From Pseudofrankia inefficax (lineage in GTDB: Bacteria > Actinomycetota > Actinomycetes > Frankiales > Frankiaceae): a DNA stretch of 64,000 bases. Under the pieces are notes generated by a model that was not told the origin of the DNA, made no database searches, and saw only the letters and a program-made list of their open reading frames with translations. Below, piece after piece: positions 51,201 to 59,754 of this stretch. The stretch's first letter is position 1, and each line of letters begins with the position of its first letter. A program made the translations under genes and the position numbers. The stretch spans positions 992,001 to 1,056,000 of the forward strand of contig NC_014666.1 in NCBI RefSeq assembly GCF_000166135.1, in the 5' to 3' direction.

Positions 51201-52324
51201 CGGGCGTTCCGTCCCTGACGGTCCAGTCGGCCGTCCCCGCTCCGGCGTTCCAGCTGCCGTGCGGGAAGGGCCCGGCGATGATCGTCGACGGGACCCGCTA
51301 CGAGCTGCGGGTCGAGGGCCAGCAGTCCGACATCGCCGCCGCGAAACCGCTGGGGATCGGGGTCTGCACCCCGGACGGGACGATCCCGCTGTCGGCGGGC
51401 CAGCACGACCTTCAGCTCGACGAGGCGGGCACCGGCCTGCTGATGTCGTCGTTGACCCTCGTCGGCGCGGGTGGCCAGATCAGCGCGGACACGGCGCGCA
51501 CCACGAAGGTCACCAGCTGGGGGTCCGAGCGCCGGACGGTCCAGATCGGGTCCGGCACGAGGGCGCTGCTGGCGGTCCACGAGAACGCCAACGCGTCGTG
51601 GACCGCGACGCTCAACGGGCAGAAGCTGACCCCGCTGCGGCTGGACGGCTGGCAGCAGGGGTGGATCGTGCCGGCCGGGTCCGGCGGCACCATCGTGATC
51701 GAGAACCTGCCCGGCTACTCCTACCGGACCAGGCTGCTCGTCGGTGGACTCCTGGCACTGCTCCTGCTCGCGCTGGTGCTCATACCCGCCCGCTGGCGGC
51801 TGCGGCGCTCGGTGGATCCCGACGGCTACCCGCGCTTCCTGAACCCGTGGGCGATGCCCGTGGTCGGGCGCCTGGCGCGGGTGCCCGGCTGGATCGCCGG
51901 TGGCCTGCTCGGGACGCTCGCCGTGTTCCTCGTCGCCGGCCCGGTCGCGCTCGCCGTCCCGGTCCTGGTGCTGGTCGGGCGGCGTTACCCGTGGGTGCTG
52001 GGAACGACCGGCCTGCTGTTCATGATCGCCTCGGGAGTGGGCGTCGCGGTGCGGTCGGACGCCGTTCCCACCTCGCACGCGGGCGCGTTCGGCCCGTTCG
52101 TCCAGACCTGCGGCGCGATCGCCCTGGCGGCCGTCGTGGCCGCTCTGGCGCTGCGCGGCGGTGCCCCACCCGGCGAGCCGGCGAACCCGGCTCCGCCGAG
52201 CGAGCCGGCGGATCCGATCCCGACGCAGGTGGCCGCGTCGCCGGAGGGCCCGCCGCCGGCCGCTCCCGTGGTCACCGACACGGCGGACGCGAGTGACACG
52301 CAGTGGATTCGGCGGCGAACGTGA
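48221..52324 (+). CDS. AftD-like alpha-(1->3)-arabinofuranosyltransferase family membrane protein
   Basis: The 1367-aa protein has about ten membrane helices in its first 450 residues, with the acidic loop LVADTKMNVPLDPLRFMEWATHLW after helix 1 as in GT-C glycosyltransferases, then a large extracytoplasmic part (about 470-1190) including a carbohydrate-binding-like segment (PDVSPAQAVDGLPFTSW), and a final group of helices. Length and layout match mycobacterial AftD, which adds arabinofuranose to cell-wall glycans; the sugar and acceptor here are unknown. ATG 48221 is chosen; ATG 48191 is in frame. The next gene is coupled. Confidence 0.85.
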   Translation: MTEPAIAPADGVEGEPPADRTPRWPLGAIAAGLVTLFMLQAPGRLVADTKMNVPLDPLRFMEWATHLWNSSADFGFLPNQYIGYLFPMGPFFLLGKVLGVPAWITQRLWMALILTVAAWGLVRLADALRIGRPWTRVLAGVAYALSPVFIGKVGASSVALTGAAMLPWITLPLVLALRPDGAGGIDTGTAAGTGPDAEAAVARRLSPRRAAALSGLAIVCTGGVNASVTLCVLVCPAVLLVFAGGSRRAWALRGWWVLAVFLATAWWLLALMTQSRYGLNFLPYTETAATTTSPTSVAEALRGTTDWLAYLRVPAPWLPAASVDVTNPVAVVGSAVATAIGLWGLARRDLPARRFLVVSLAAGIVAVSAAYPGQPGSPLADGVRHLLSGQLAFLRNVYKFEAVSHVPLALGIAHALHVVCAPRGRARADAVREVPAWRRRLAAAGGRLRPAGLDAALPRLRPRSAIAGVLVLAAVGTGVMPAFDGQMFQAGTFKEVPGYWHQAADWLASNPSGGTTLVLPAKPFGEYDWGRPLDEPMAFLASTPWAARSLIPLGNAGMTRWLDGIEQELALGSASGLADALAREGVGQVLIRNDISDEDWDNPPSTSEIYRALANSGLRRAATFGPMKTARPSARDRLIAGKAKPTQKVPALDVWVVPNGATQVTAYPAATAMVVSGGSEATVQMAAHGVLGTDRAVVLANDLSGLPGAPDDTTAPSGGLVPPVPASDIIGPTTALVTTDTYTRRETDYGVIHNASSYLLGPDENAAGETGPPHQWLDEPADGHQTVAAYENGVQVRASSYGSKLVARPDVSPAQAVDGLPFTSWSVVADPSKGSVGGWIEVDVPKATSVPYIDVQLLEEGSWRPAVQALRVTTSTGSVVTPVRPDETTQRLAVPAGASTSFRVTFEKVTQKPGSTYGAGIRELSLPGVQIQRYVQTPSDAAGLFTAGVGQVAYAFDREAVDVTEPFGGSEELSLHRRFDVPRPMSFAVLGTMTGVPSLTVQSAVPAPAFQLPCGKGPAMIVDGTRYELRVEGQQSDIAAAKPLGIGVCTPDGTIPLSAGQHDLQLDEAGTGLLMSSLTLVGAGGQISADTARTTKVTSWGSERRTVQIGSGTRALLAVHENANASWTATLNGQKLTPLRLDGWQQGWIVPAGSGGTIVIENLPGYSYRTRLLVGGLLALLLLALVLIPARWRLRRSVDPDGYPRFLNPWAMPVVGRLARVPGWIAGGLLGTLAVFLVAGPVALAVPVLVLVGRRYPWVLGTTGLLFMIASGVGVAVRSDAVPTSHAGAFGPFVQTCGAIALAAVVAALALRGGAPPGEPANPAPPSEPADPIPTQVAASPEGPPPAAPVVTDTADASDTQWIRRRT

Positions 52325-53943
52325 TCCAGACGACGTCGCGGCGCCGGGGCCTGACCCGCCGGCAGCTCATCGGCGCCGCCGGCCTCACGGTCGCGTCGGT
52401 CGGCGCGGTGGCGGCCTGCCACGAGCCGGGCAGCCCACCCGAGCCGCCGCCGAGCGGGGGGCCGCCGCTGACGACCGTGTTCGGCGCGCCGGGCTCGCTC
52501 GACGGGCTCAAGGGCTATCCGTCGACCGACCTCGTCGAGGTGCCCGAGCTCCGTTTCGGGGCCGGCCAGGCGGCCTTCATGTCGACCGTCGCGAGTGACG
52601 GCTCGGTCATCGTCGGCACCACCCCGTTCAGCGACGACCAGGCGCGCCCCACCAGCAACGACATGGAGATCGGGGTCTTCGCCCCGCCCACGCGGACGTT
52701 CACCCGGCTGGTCGTCCCGACGACCACGGGCCAGACCAGGACGGTGAGCACCGACCGGAACCTGCGGGGGATCGGCGGCGCCGACGTCAGCGACGTGCTC
52801 GCCGTCACCGACCCCGGGGGCGGCCAGCGGGTGCTCTTCGTCTCCGCGCTGCCGTTCCACGGCTGGGACTCCCGGACCTCGGGCCAGTACCCGTCGGTCG
52901 GCCAGCTCGTGCCGGGCCAGGACGGGTGGCGCTACGAACGGACGCTGTCCTGGACCGCCGACGAGCTCGCCGGCCGCGCCGAGCCGTGGACCGCGTCCCA
53001 GGCCTACCCCCAGGTCCCCCCGGCACCGCGGACGCCCCGGGGGCCCGTCTCGATCGCCCGACTTCCCCGCTCCGGGCACGTCGTGGTCGCCCAGTACTTC
53101 GGTGACCCCCGCGACGGCACCGACTCCGGCGCGCTGGCCGTGCTGGACCTGGACGGCCGGCTGAAGGCCTGGTGGCAGTACCCGCCGACGAAGCCGCTGG
53201 GCGTCCCGGTGGTGGTGAACCCCCGCGAGGTAGCGGCCGACCCGTCCAGCGAGCTGGACGACGAGCGGTTCGTGCTGATCAGCGACTGCCGGGACGGCGA
53301 CCACAAGACCCAGCCGTTCCCGATCCAGGAGTTCTCGTACTCGGCGACGGCCGGCCAGATCGTGCCGCGCAGCGGGGCCGTGCGCGCGGCGCAGGACGGC
53401 TCCCGGATGGAGACCGCCTGCTTCGACGCGGCCGGGAACCTGTACGTGGCGCGGACGAAGGCCGACGGGCTGAGCGCGGCCACGATGGCCGTGTATCCCA
53501 AGCTGGGCAGCGAGCGCGGCCTGGTGCGCCGGGCGCCCGCCGTCGGCGACTGGACCCAGACCTTCGGCGTCGAGTGCGCCCCGGACTACCTGGTGTCCGG
53601 GACGGACCGCGGCGGCCTGGTACGCAGCCTGACCATCGACCCGGCGACGGGCGTCGTCCTCGCCGTCGCGGTCGGCGGGCTGCTGCAGGCGGTACGCCCG
53701 GCCGGCTCGGGCGCCCAGATGACGTTCACGGTGGCGGCCTCGGTCGACCTCGGCCTCGGCAAGCTGCGCGAGTCGTCGAAGCGGTACGTCGGGGTGCGCC
53801 GCGGCGCGGTCGACTCCGACCGCCGGCTGCTCTGGCTGCCGATCAACCAGCTGGTCCTCGACGGCATGAAGTGGCCCTACAAGCCGTTCGCGCTCGACCA
53901 GTGGCTGGCCCAGGTGGACCTGCGCACCCTGCTCGGTTCCTGA
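52321..53943 (+). CDS. Tat-exported lipoprotein with beta-propeller-like repeats
   Basis: The 540-aa product starts with a twin-arginine-type signal (SRRRGLTRRQLIGAAG) ending in a lipobox (GAVAAC), so it is probably exported folded and lipid-anchored. The rest is beta-rich, with repeated segments such as GSVIVGTTPFSDDQ, SIARLPRSGHVVVAQYFGD and GNLYVARTKADGLSAATMAVYP that suggest a propeller. No enzyme motif is seen. Its GTG overlaps the AftD-like stop (GTGA), so the two likely act together at the cell surface. GTG 52303 is an alternative start. Confidence 0.7.
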   Translation: MIQTTSRRRGLTRRQLIGAAGLTVASVGAVAACHEPGSPPEPPPSGGPPLTTVFGAPGSLDGLKGYPSTDLVEVPELRFGAGQAAFMSTVASDGSVIVGTTPFSDDQARPTSNDMEIGVFAPPTRTFTRLVVPTTTGQTRTVSTDRNLRGIGGADVSDVLAVTDPGGGQRVLFVSALPFHGWDSRTSGQYPSVGQLVPGQDGWRYERTLSWTADELAGRAEPWTASQAYPQVPPAPRTPRGPVSIARLPRSGHVVVAQYFGDPRDGTDSGALAVLDLDGRLKAWWQYPPTKPLGVPVVVNPREVAADPSSELDDERFVLISDCRDGDHKTQPFPIQEFSYSATAGQIVPRSGAVRAAQDGSRMETACFDAAGNLYVARTKADGLSAATMAVYPKLGSERGLVRRAPAVGDWTQTFGVECAPDYLVSGTDRGGLVRSLTIDPATGVVLAVAVGGLLQAVRPAGSGAQMTFTVAASVDLGLGKLRESSKRYVGVRRGAVDSDRRLLWLPINQLVLDGMKWPYKPFALDQWLAQVDLRTLLGS

Positions 53944-53958
53944 GCCCCGAGCAGGGTG
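53925..53958. terminator. hairpin terminator with the stop codon in its loop
   Basis: A perfect 12-bp stem (53925-53936 with 53947-53958, CACCCTGCTCGG / CCGAGCAGGGTG) encloses a 10-nt loop containing the TGA stop at 53941-53943. It lies between two convergent genes and could serve both. Confidence 0.75.
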
Positions 53959-53973
53959 ACGCGCGGCGCCAGG

Positions 53974-54822
53974 CTACTTCTTGCGCAGGATCATCGCCAG
54001 GTTCCAGGTGACGATCTCACGCAGGCCCGGGATCCGCAGGATCGCCCGGCCCCAGTCGGGCAGGTAGCGCGGCATCGCGTCGACGATCTCGACGTCCATC
54101 CGGGTCTTCGCCCACGCCAGGGCGTCGGTGACGTAGACCGGGAAGAGGCTGCTGCCGTAGACGTTCTTCGGCGGGTGCCCGCGCAGGCGCTCGAACCGGG
54201 CCGCGGCGCGGTGGCCGCCGAGGTAGTGCCAGGGCGCGGTCTCGTGCCCGCCCCAGGGCGACAGCCACGAGGTGTAGCTCAGGAAGATCAGCCCGCCCGG
54301 CTTGGTGATCCGGACCAGCTCGCCGCACATCTTCCACGGGTCCGGCACGTGCTCCAGCACGTTGGACGTGTAGGTCAGGTCGATCGAGCCGGTGCGGAAC
54401 GGCATCTCCAGCGCGCTGCCGCGGACCCGGCCCGGGACCTCGATGCCGGCCGCGCCCATCTCCGAGACGTCGGGCTCGACCCAGTAGTAGCTGGCACCGG
54501 CGGCCCTGAAGGCCGACCGGAAGTAGCCAGGGCCGCCGCCGACGTCGAGGACGAGCTTGCCGGCGATCGACGTGTAGCGCTCCAGCTGGCGGACCGAGTC
54601 GGCCGCGATCAGCGAGTAGAAGCCGGCCGGGTCCACCGGCTCCTTGCGGTGGGCCAGCAGGAGCTTGGCCGACCGCTGCAGCCCCCAGCCGGGGTAGGGC
54701 AGGGCGACGACCGGCGGGTCCTCCGGCGTGACCTGGGGCTTCAGCTCGGCGGCGGCGCCGGCCTCCTCGACCGGGGCGGCCGAAGCCGCGCCGGACCATG
54801 CAACGGGCACCGTCTCAGGCAT
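53974..54822 (-). CDS. class I SAM-dependent methyltransferase (Rv0224c-like)
   Basis: The 282-aa protein has a full motif I (LVLDVGGGPGYFRSAF), the acidic strand YYWVEPDVSEM, SIDLTYTSNVLEHVPDPW and RITKPGGLIFLSYTSWLSPWGGHE, with GHPPKNVYGSSLFPVYV near the end. The latter two features are distinctive of mycobacterial Rv0224c, whose gene is in the same genomic area as aftD. The substrate is unknown; a cell-envelope lipid or glycan is a guess from context. ATG 54822 gives the shorter, better N-terminus. Confidence 0.88.
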   Translation of the reverse strand: MPETVPVAWSGAASAAPVEEAGAAAELKPQVTPEDPPVVALPYPGWGLQRSAKLLLAHRKEPVDPAGFYSLIAADSVRQLERYTSIAGKLVLDVGGGPGYFRSAFRAAGASYYWVEPDVSEMGAAGIEVPGRVRGSALEMPFRTGSIDLTYTSNVLEHVPDPWKMCGELVRITKPGGLIFLSYTSWLSPWGGHETAPWHYLGGHRAAARFERLRGHPPKNVYGSSLFPVYVTDALAWAKTRMDVEIVDAMPRYLPDWGRAILRIPGLREIVTWNLAMILRKK

Positions 54823-54917
54823 GCGGGCGACGATAACACCGCTTCTGTGTACGGTTCCTGGCCGGTTACCCCAGGGCGCCGACATGATCGTCTCCGTGGT
54901 CGCCGCGCGGGAGGGCG

Positions 54918-55709
54918 TCAGCCGTCGGCGGCGGTGGCGGGCGCCAGCCGGCTGACGGGGAGCCGGTCGGTGACCAGCCGGACGTCGTCGTCCCGGACGG
55001 TGCGCAGGGCCGCGAGGTAGTCGGCGCGGGCGATCTCGACGGCGCCGAGGGTGCGCAGGTGGTCGGTGGCCAGCTGGACGTCGTGCAGCCGCCCGCCCGC
55101 GGCGGCGAACCGCGCGTCCAGGTCCAGCAGTGCCACCTTGGACGCGTCGGTGCGGGCGTGGAACATCGACTCACCGACGTAGACGCCGCCGACGAGGATG
55201 CCGAACACCCCGCCGGCGAGCTCGTCGCCGTCCCAGACCTCCAGGCTGTGCGCCCAGCCAAGCGCATGGAGCCGGGCGTAGCCGGCCCGCAGCTCGTCGG
55301 TGATCCAGACCTCGGTGCCGGTCCGCCGGCAGCGTTCGACCACCTCGTCGAACCGCAGGTCCAGCGTGGTCGTCCAGCCGCAGGACCGGACCCGCCGGCG
55401 CAGCGAGCGGCTCGCCCGCACCGCCCCGGCGGGGATCACGGCCCGCGGGTCGGGGCACCACCACGGCAGCTCGGACATCCGGTGGCGCCGGCGCAGCAGC
55501 TGCGCGAGCCGGGGCGGCACCCCGGGGGGCAGGTCCTCGCTCGGCGGGGGGAGCGGCCACGGGAAGACGCCGGCCCGGTACGCGCCGATCAGCGCCGCCG
55601 GAGTGGGCCCACCGCCGACCACGACCGGGCCGTCCGGCGGGCCCGTGGCCAGCGGCAGCGTGTCCCACCAGCTCGGGGCGGGCGGGCTCGGGCGCGCGGT
55701 CAGGCTCAC
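54918..55709 (-). CDS. aat: leucyl/phenylalanyl-tRNA--protein transferase
   Basis: Aat adds Leu or Phe to N-terminal Arg/Lys of proteins, marking them for the ClpAP/S N-degron route. The 263-aa protein has ALIGAYRAGVFPWP, PWWCPDPRAVIP, TGTEVWITDELRAGYARLHALGWAHSLEVWDGDELAGGVFGILVGGVYVGESMFH and LDVQ-like HDVQLATDHLRTLGAVEI. Its GTG at 55709 overlaps the stop of the GGDEF-EAL gene by 4 nt, an unexpected pairing that implies co-translation. Confidence 0.94.
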   Translation of the reverse strand: MSLTARPSPPAPSWWDTLPLATGPPDGPVVVGGGPTPAALIGAYRAGVFPWPLPPPSEDLPPGVPPRLAQLLRRRHRMSELPWWCPDPRAVIPAGAVRASRSLRRRVRSCGWTTTLDLRFDEVVERCRRTGTEVWITDELRAGYARLHALGWAHSLEVWDGDELAGGVFGILVGGVYVGESMFHARTDASKVALLDLDARFAAAGGRLHDVQLATDHLRTLGAVEIARADYLAALRTVRDDDVRLVTDRLPVSRLAPATAADG

Positions 55710-57991
55710 CGGTGCGCGGCCGCCGGCCCACGGCCCGGGACGTCCGAGAGCAGCGGGGTGATGTCGACGGCCGGGCTCGGCTCGCCGATCAGGAAGCCCT
55801 GCGCCAGGTCGCAGCCGAACTCGCGCAGGAGGTCCAGCGCCCGCCCGGTCTCGACGCCCTCGGCCACCACCCGCAGCCCGAGCTGGTGCGCGAGGTCGAT
55901 CGTCGAGCTGACGATCTTGCGGGCCACGTCGTCGCACTCCAGCCGGCTGACGAACGACCGGTCGAGCTTGAGCACGTCGACGGGGAAGTCGCCGCCCAGG
56001 TAGCCGAGCGTCGAGTAGCCGGTGCCGTAGTCGTCCAGCGCGATGCCGACGCCCTGGTCGTGCAGCTGGCGCAGGACGGCGGCGGCCCGGCTCCGGTCGA
56101 GCATCAGCGTCGTCTCGGTCAGCTCCAGCTCCAGGGCGTCGGCGGCCAGCCCGTGGCGGGCGAGCACGCCTTCGACGTGACGCGGGAACGTGGCGTCGAG
56201 CAGGTCGGTGGCGGAGATGTTCACCGCCGCGGTGACGTCCAGGCCGACCTCCCGCCAGCACGCCAGCTGGGTGCAGGCCCGCTCCAGCACCGCGGTGGTC
56301 AGCGAGCTCATCAGCCCCGCGTGCTCGGCCAGTGGCACGAACGACGCCGGGGTGAGCAGGCCGCGCTCTGGGTGCCGCCAGCGGGCCAGCGCCTCCACCG
56401 AACGGACCCGGCCGGTGGCGATCTCCACCTTCGGCTGATAGTGCGCCTCGATCTGGTGCTCCCCGATCCCGACCCGCAGCGACTCGGTCATGGTGAACTC
56501 AAGCAGCGGGTCGAGGGCTTCCCGGGGGTCGAAGTGCTCGACGCCGGTGTGGTGGCGCTTCGCCGTGTACATCGCGATGTCGGCCCGGGCGAGCAGCTCG
56601 TCGGCGTTCGCCGCCTGTTCCGGGTAGATGGCCGTGCCGATGCTGGCCGTGACCGCCACCGTCAGCACGTCGACCTGGAAGACGTCGGCCAGCGCGGCGC
56701 GCACCCGGTCGGCGACCAGCTGGGCGCCCACGCAGTCGGTCCGTTCCAGCAGCACGGCGAACTCGTCGCCGCCGAGCCGGGCCAGCGTGTCCCCGGGCCG
56801 CAGCGCCGTGGCGATCCGGGCGCTCACCTCGGCGAGCAGCTGGTCGCCGACCCGGTGGCCGAGCGAGTCGTTCACCAGCTTGAACCGGTCGAGGTCGAGC
56901 AGCAGCAGGGCGAGCGGGTGACCCGTGGTGTCGGCCGCGGCGATCGCCGCGCGCAGCCGTTCGTCCAGGCCGCGCCGGTTGAGCTGGTGGGTCAGGTGGT
57001 CGGTGTGGGCCTGTTCCTTGGACTCGGCCAGCCGCTGGACCTCCAGGATGCTGAACCCCGCGCGCCCGAGGCCGGTCACGAGCGTCGCGGCCGCGAGAAC
57101 CACCGTGTACAGCGGCAGCCGCTCGGTCGCGCCCGCCACCAGGATGCCGATCGCGGTGAGCGTGAGGACCGACGGGACGATCATGACGGGCCAGCCGTTG
57201 GCCCGCACCCTGGGCGCCCGCGGCTGGCGCTGCCAGGCCGCGAAGGTCAGCATCAGCGCGGACAGCGCCCAGAAGGTGTCGGGCGGCCCGCCAGGGGAGA
57301 AGCCGCCGGAGCCCGTCGCGCTCGACGCCATCGTCGCGTCGGCGGCGACGAAGCACAGCAGGCCGCAGCCGAGCAGCCACCACACCCGCCCCGCCCGCCG
57401 GCCCAGCACGCCGAAGACGCTCACGACCATCAGCACCAGCAGCAGGTCCGCGAGCGGGTAGACCAGCGCGAGCACGACCTGGCCAGGGCTGAGCGCCGGG
57501 TCGTGGTGCTCGACCGCCTCCTTGAGCGCGCCGGCGAGCGCGGCGAACCCGAGCAGCCCGATGGCGCTGTCGAACAGCACGCTCAGCGGCAGCCGCAGCA
57601 CCCGGTGGCGCAGCAGGAGCAGGACCGAGGCGTAGCAGGCGGGGTAGAAGGCCAGCCAGCCGACGTCGGCGACCGAGGGGGACATCGCCACCTGCTGGCC
57701 GGCGCGCAGGTGCTCGGTGAGGCTGTACGCCAGCGTCGCGGCGCCGTAGCAGGCGAGGCCGCCGCCGAGGACGGCCCAGGGCAGCCGGTCGCCCCGGACG
57801 AGGACCGCCCGCGCGACGCAGAACCCGGCGGCGGCCAGGGTGAACGTGTCGCGCAGCGGCCACGCGACCGCCGTCAGGGTGGAGGACCCGGCGAAGGAGG
57901 CGACGGCCAGCAGCCCGACCGCGAGGACCATGAGGAGCTGGGCGACCCGGATCAGCCGGTACCGGCGCGACGGGGGCCCGACGGGAATCAT
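55706..57991 (-). CDS. membrane GGDEF-EAL protein (cyclic di-GMP synthesis/degradation)
   Basis: The 761-aa protein has about eight membrane helices over residues 15-305, then a GGDEF domain with intact LGGDEFAVL (about residue 407) and an EAL domain with EALARW, NISATDLLD, ELTETTLM, DDYGTGYST, LKLDRSF, AEGVET and QGFLIG. Both active sites look complete, so it could make and break cyclic di-GMP; the RxxD inhibitory site is not obvious. The start is an ATG at 57991. It is the first gene of a two-gene unit with aat. Confidence 0.93.
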   Translation of the reverse strand: MIPVGPPSRRYRLIRVAQLLMVLAVGLLAVASFAGSSTLTAVAWPLRDTFTLAAAGFCVARAVLVRGDRLPWAVLGGGLACYGAATLAYSLTEHLRAGQQVAMSPSVADVGWLAFYPACYASVLLLLRHRVLRLPLSVLFDSAIGLLGFAALAGALKEAVEHHDPALSPGQVVLALVYPLADLLLVLMVVSVFGVLGRRAGRVWWLLGCGLLCFVAADATMASSATGSGGFSPGGPPDTFWALSALMLTFAAWQRQPRAPRVRANGWPVMIVPSVLTLTAIGILVAGATERLPLYTVVLAAATLVTGLGRAGFSILEVQRLAESKEQAHTDHLTHQLNRRGLDERLRAAIAAADTTGHPLALLLLDLDRFKLVNDSLGHRVGDQLLAEVSARIATALRPGDTLARLGGDEFAVLLERTDCVGAQLVADRVRAALADVFQVDVLTVAVTASIGTAIYPEQAANADELLARADIAMYTAKRHHTGVEHFDPREALDPLLEFTMTESLRVGIGEHQIEAHYQPKVEIATGRVRSVEALARWRHPERGLLTPASFVPLAEHAGLMSSLTTAVLERACTQLACWREVGLDVTAAVNISATDLLDATFPRHVEGVLARHGLAADALELELTETTLMLDRSRAAAVLRQLHDQGVGIALDDYGTGYSTLGYLGGDFPVDVLKLDRSFVSRLECDDVARKIVSSTIDLAHQLGLRVVAEGVETGRALDLLREFGCDLAQGFLIGEPSPAVDITPLLSDVPGRGPAAAHR

Positions 57992-58627
57992 TCGGGGTGC
58001 CCGCCGTCGTCCGTGCTCCGGTCGCGCCGACAGCCGGCGCGCCGCGGACAGCGCGGGTTGGGTGCGCCGGGCCGGCGGCCCGTCCCGGAGGCACCGGACC
58101 TCGGGCCGGCGCCCGACACGTGGCGCTGGACCTGCTGGCGGACCCGGTTCGACATGCCCTAATTGTCGCCCATTCCGATTCGTTCCAAGCCGCTGGTGTT
58201 TCTCTGGCGACGCCGGTCTGTGCCGGTGTTGGGATCGGCCTTCTTCGGCTGAACCGGGCGTCCTTCAGCCGTCGCGCCGGGCGTCGTCGCGTCGCCGCAT
58301 CGGTCGCGCCCGAGGCATAGGTTGGGAGCGGAGACCACGTAACGCGGCCGGACCGTTCCGTCTCGACACCCGCCTCACCACGACACCTGCCTCGCAGGAC
58401 GTCCGGCGTGCCGCGGCACCGCCGCGCGACGACGCCCGTCGTCGCGACACAGCGCGGTGTGGGCGGTGCGGACCGCCGGCCCCGGCGCGTGGGAATTCCG
58501 CGGCTTGTTCATGGTGTTCTTTGCCGAGTACCCCGAGTAACCGATTTCGTTTTGCTTGTGAGTACTTGGTGAGGTGCGTTACTCAACCAGCGACTTAGGT
58601 CGCAACCGATGGGAAGGGCCACGCGCG
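57992..58627. other. intergenic region upstream of the LLM oxidoreductase
   Basis: About 640 nt. Apart from a SigR-like promoter at 58491-58518, I see no gene or repeat. A comparatively AT-rich stretch precedes the start codon (58515-58600). Confidence 0.4.
58491..58518 (+). promoter_or_regulatory. SigR-type promoter candidate upstream of the LLM oxidoreductase
   Basis: GGGAAT (58491-58496) is followed by 19 nt and GTT (58516-58518). SigR-family promoters accept 18 or 19 nt spacers. The predicted leader is about 100 nt. Confidence 0.5.
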
Positions 58628-59500
58628 GTGCGAATTGGACTCCAGATTCCCGACTTCACCTGGCCCGGCGGCCCGGCGCGCCTCGGCGCCGACCTCGCCG
58701 AGATCGCCAGGACGGCCGACGCGGCCGGCTTCGACAAGCTCGCCGTGATGGATCACTTCTTCCAGATCGCGTTCGTCGGCCCGCCGGAGAACGACATGCT
58801 CGAGGCCTACACCACGCTGGGCTACCTGGCCGCGATCACCGAGCGGGTCAAGCTGCTCACCCTGGTGACCGGCGCCGTCTACCGGCATCCGGGCGTGCTG
58901 GCGAAGACGATCACGACGCTGGACGTGCTGTCCGGGGGCCGGGCCTGGCTCGGCGTCGGCGCTGCCTGGAACGACGAGGAGTCCGTGGCCCTCGGCATCC
59001 CGTTCCCACCGGTCGCCGAGCGGTTCGAGCGGCTGGAGGAGACCCTCCAGATCTGCCTGAAGATGTGGTCGGACGACGACAGCCCCTACACCGGCACGCA
59101 CTTCCAGCTGACCCGGCCGCTGAACTCCCCGCAGAACCTCACCCGCCCGCACCCGCCGATCATGATCGGGGGTGGCGGCGAGAAGAAGACGCTGCGGCTG
59201 GTGGCCAAGTACGCCCAGGCCTGCAACCTGTTCGCCGGTCCCGACCTGGCCCACAAGCTGGACGTCCTGCGCGAGCACTGCGAGCGCGAGGGCCGGGACT
59301 ACGACGAGATCACCAAGACCTCCTACTTCGAGTTCGACCCGGGCGAGGACGGCAAGAACGTCGGTGCGATCCTCGCCGAGCTGGAGCGGCTCGCGTCCCT
59401 CGGGATCCAGGAGGTCATCGGCCGGGTCGTCGACGTCTCGAAGATCCGCCCCCTGGAGATCGTCGGCTCCCAGGTGATCCCGCAGGTCGCCGATCTCTAG
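58628..59500 (+). CDS. LLM class F420-dependent oxidoreductase
   Basis: The 290-aa luciferase-like TIM-barrel protein begins VRIGLQIPDFTWPGG and has FDKLAVMDHFFQ, LGYLAAITERVKLLTLVTGAVYRHP, KTITTLDVLSGGRAWLGVGAAWNDEE and RPHPPIMIGGGGEKKTLRL, all typical of actinobacterial coenzyme-F420 enzymes. The substrate is unknown. GTG 58628 matches the family N-terminus. Its TAG stop is formed by the CTAG end of an inverted palindromic element. A SigR-like promoter suggests induction by thiol stress. Confidence 0.92.
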   Translation: MRIGLQIPDFTWPGGPARLGADLAEIARTADAAGFDKLAVMDHFFQIAFVGPPENDMLEAYTTLGYLAAITERVKLLTLVTGAVYRHPGVLAKTITTLDVLSGGRAWLGVGAAWNDEESVALGIPFPPVAERFERLEETLQICLKMWSDDDSPYTGTHFQLTRPLNSPQNLTRPHPPIMIGGGGEKKTLRLVAKYAQACNLFAGPDLAHKLDVLREHCEREGRDYDEITKTSYFEFDPGEDGKNVGAILAELERLASLGIQEVIGRVVDVSKIRPLEIVGSQVIPQVADL

Positions 59501-59629
59501 GGCGTAGCGGCCGGAACGGGCGCTAAGCGCCCGCCGGCCGCTCCGCCGCTTCGGGCGCCAAGCGCCCTCACCAAGCTGGTTCGAGGTGGGCGACGAGAGC
59601 GGGGGCGGCGCTGGTCCAGGGTCGGGATC
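59497..59629 (-). repeat. interspersed palindromic element, copy D (inverted)
   Basis: Read on the minus strand, copy D has GATCCCGACCCTGGACC (59629-59613, identical to 17 nt of copy A), a GGGCGCTTGGCGCCC hairpin, GGCGGAGCGGCCGG, a GGGCGCTTAGCGCCC hairpin and the ending CGCCCTAG. The CTAG contains the TAG stop of the LLM gene on the plus strand. Confidence 0.7.
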
Positions 59630-59754
59630 TTGGCCGAGTTTTGGTCAGGTGCTCGTCTGCCTGGTGCCGGTCCGCTCGGTTACGTGGCTGGTTTGGTGGG
59701 GGACGTGGCCGGAAGGGACGGTTCCGCGGCGCAGGGGTCCGGCATGCTGGAATC

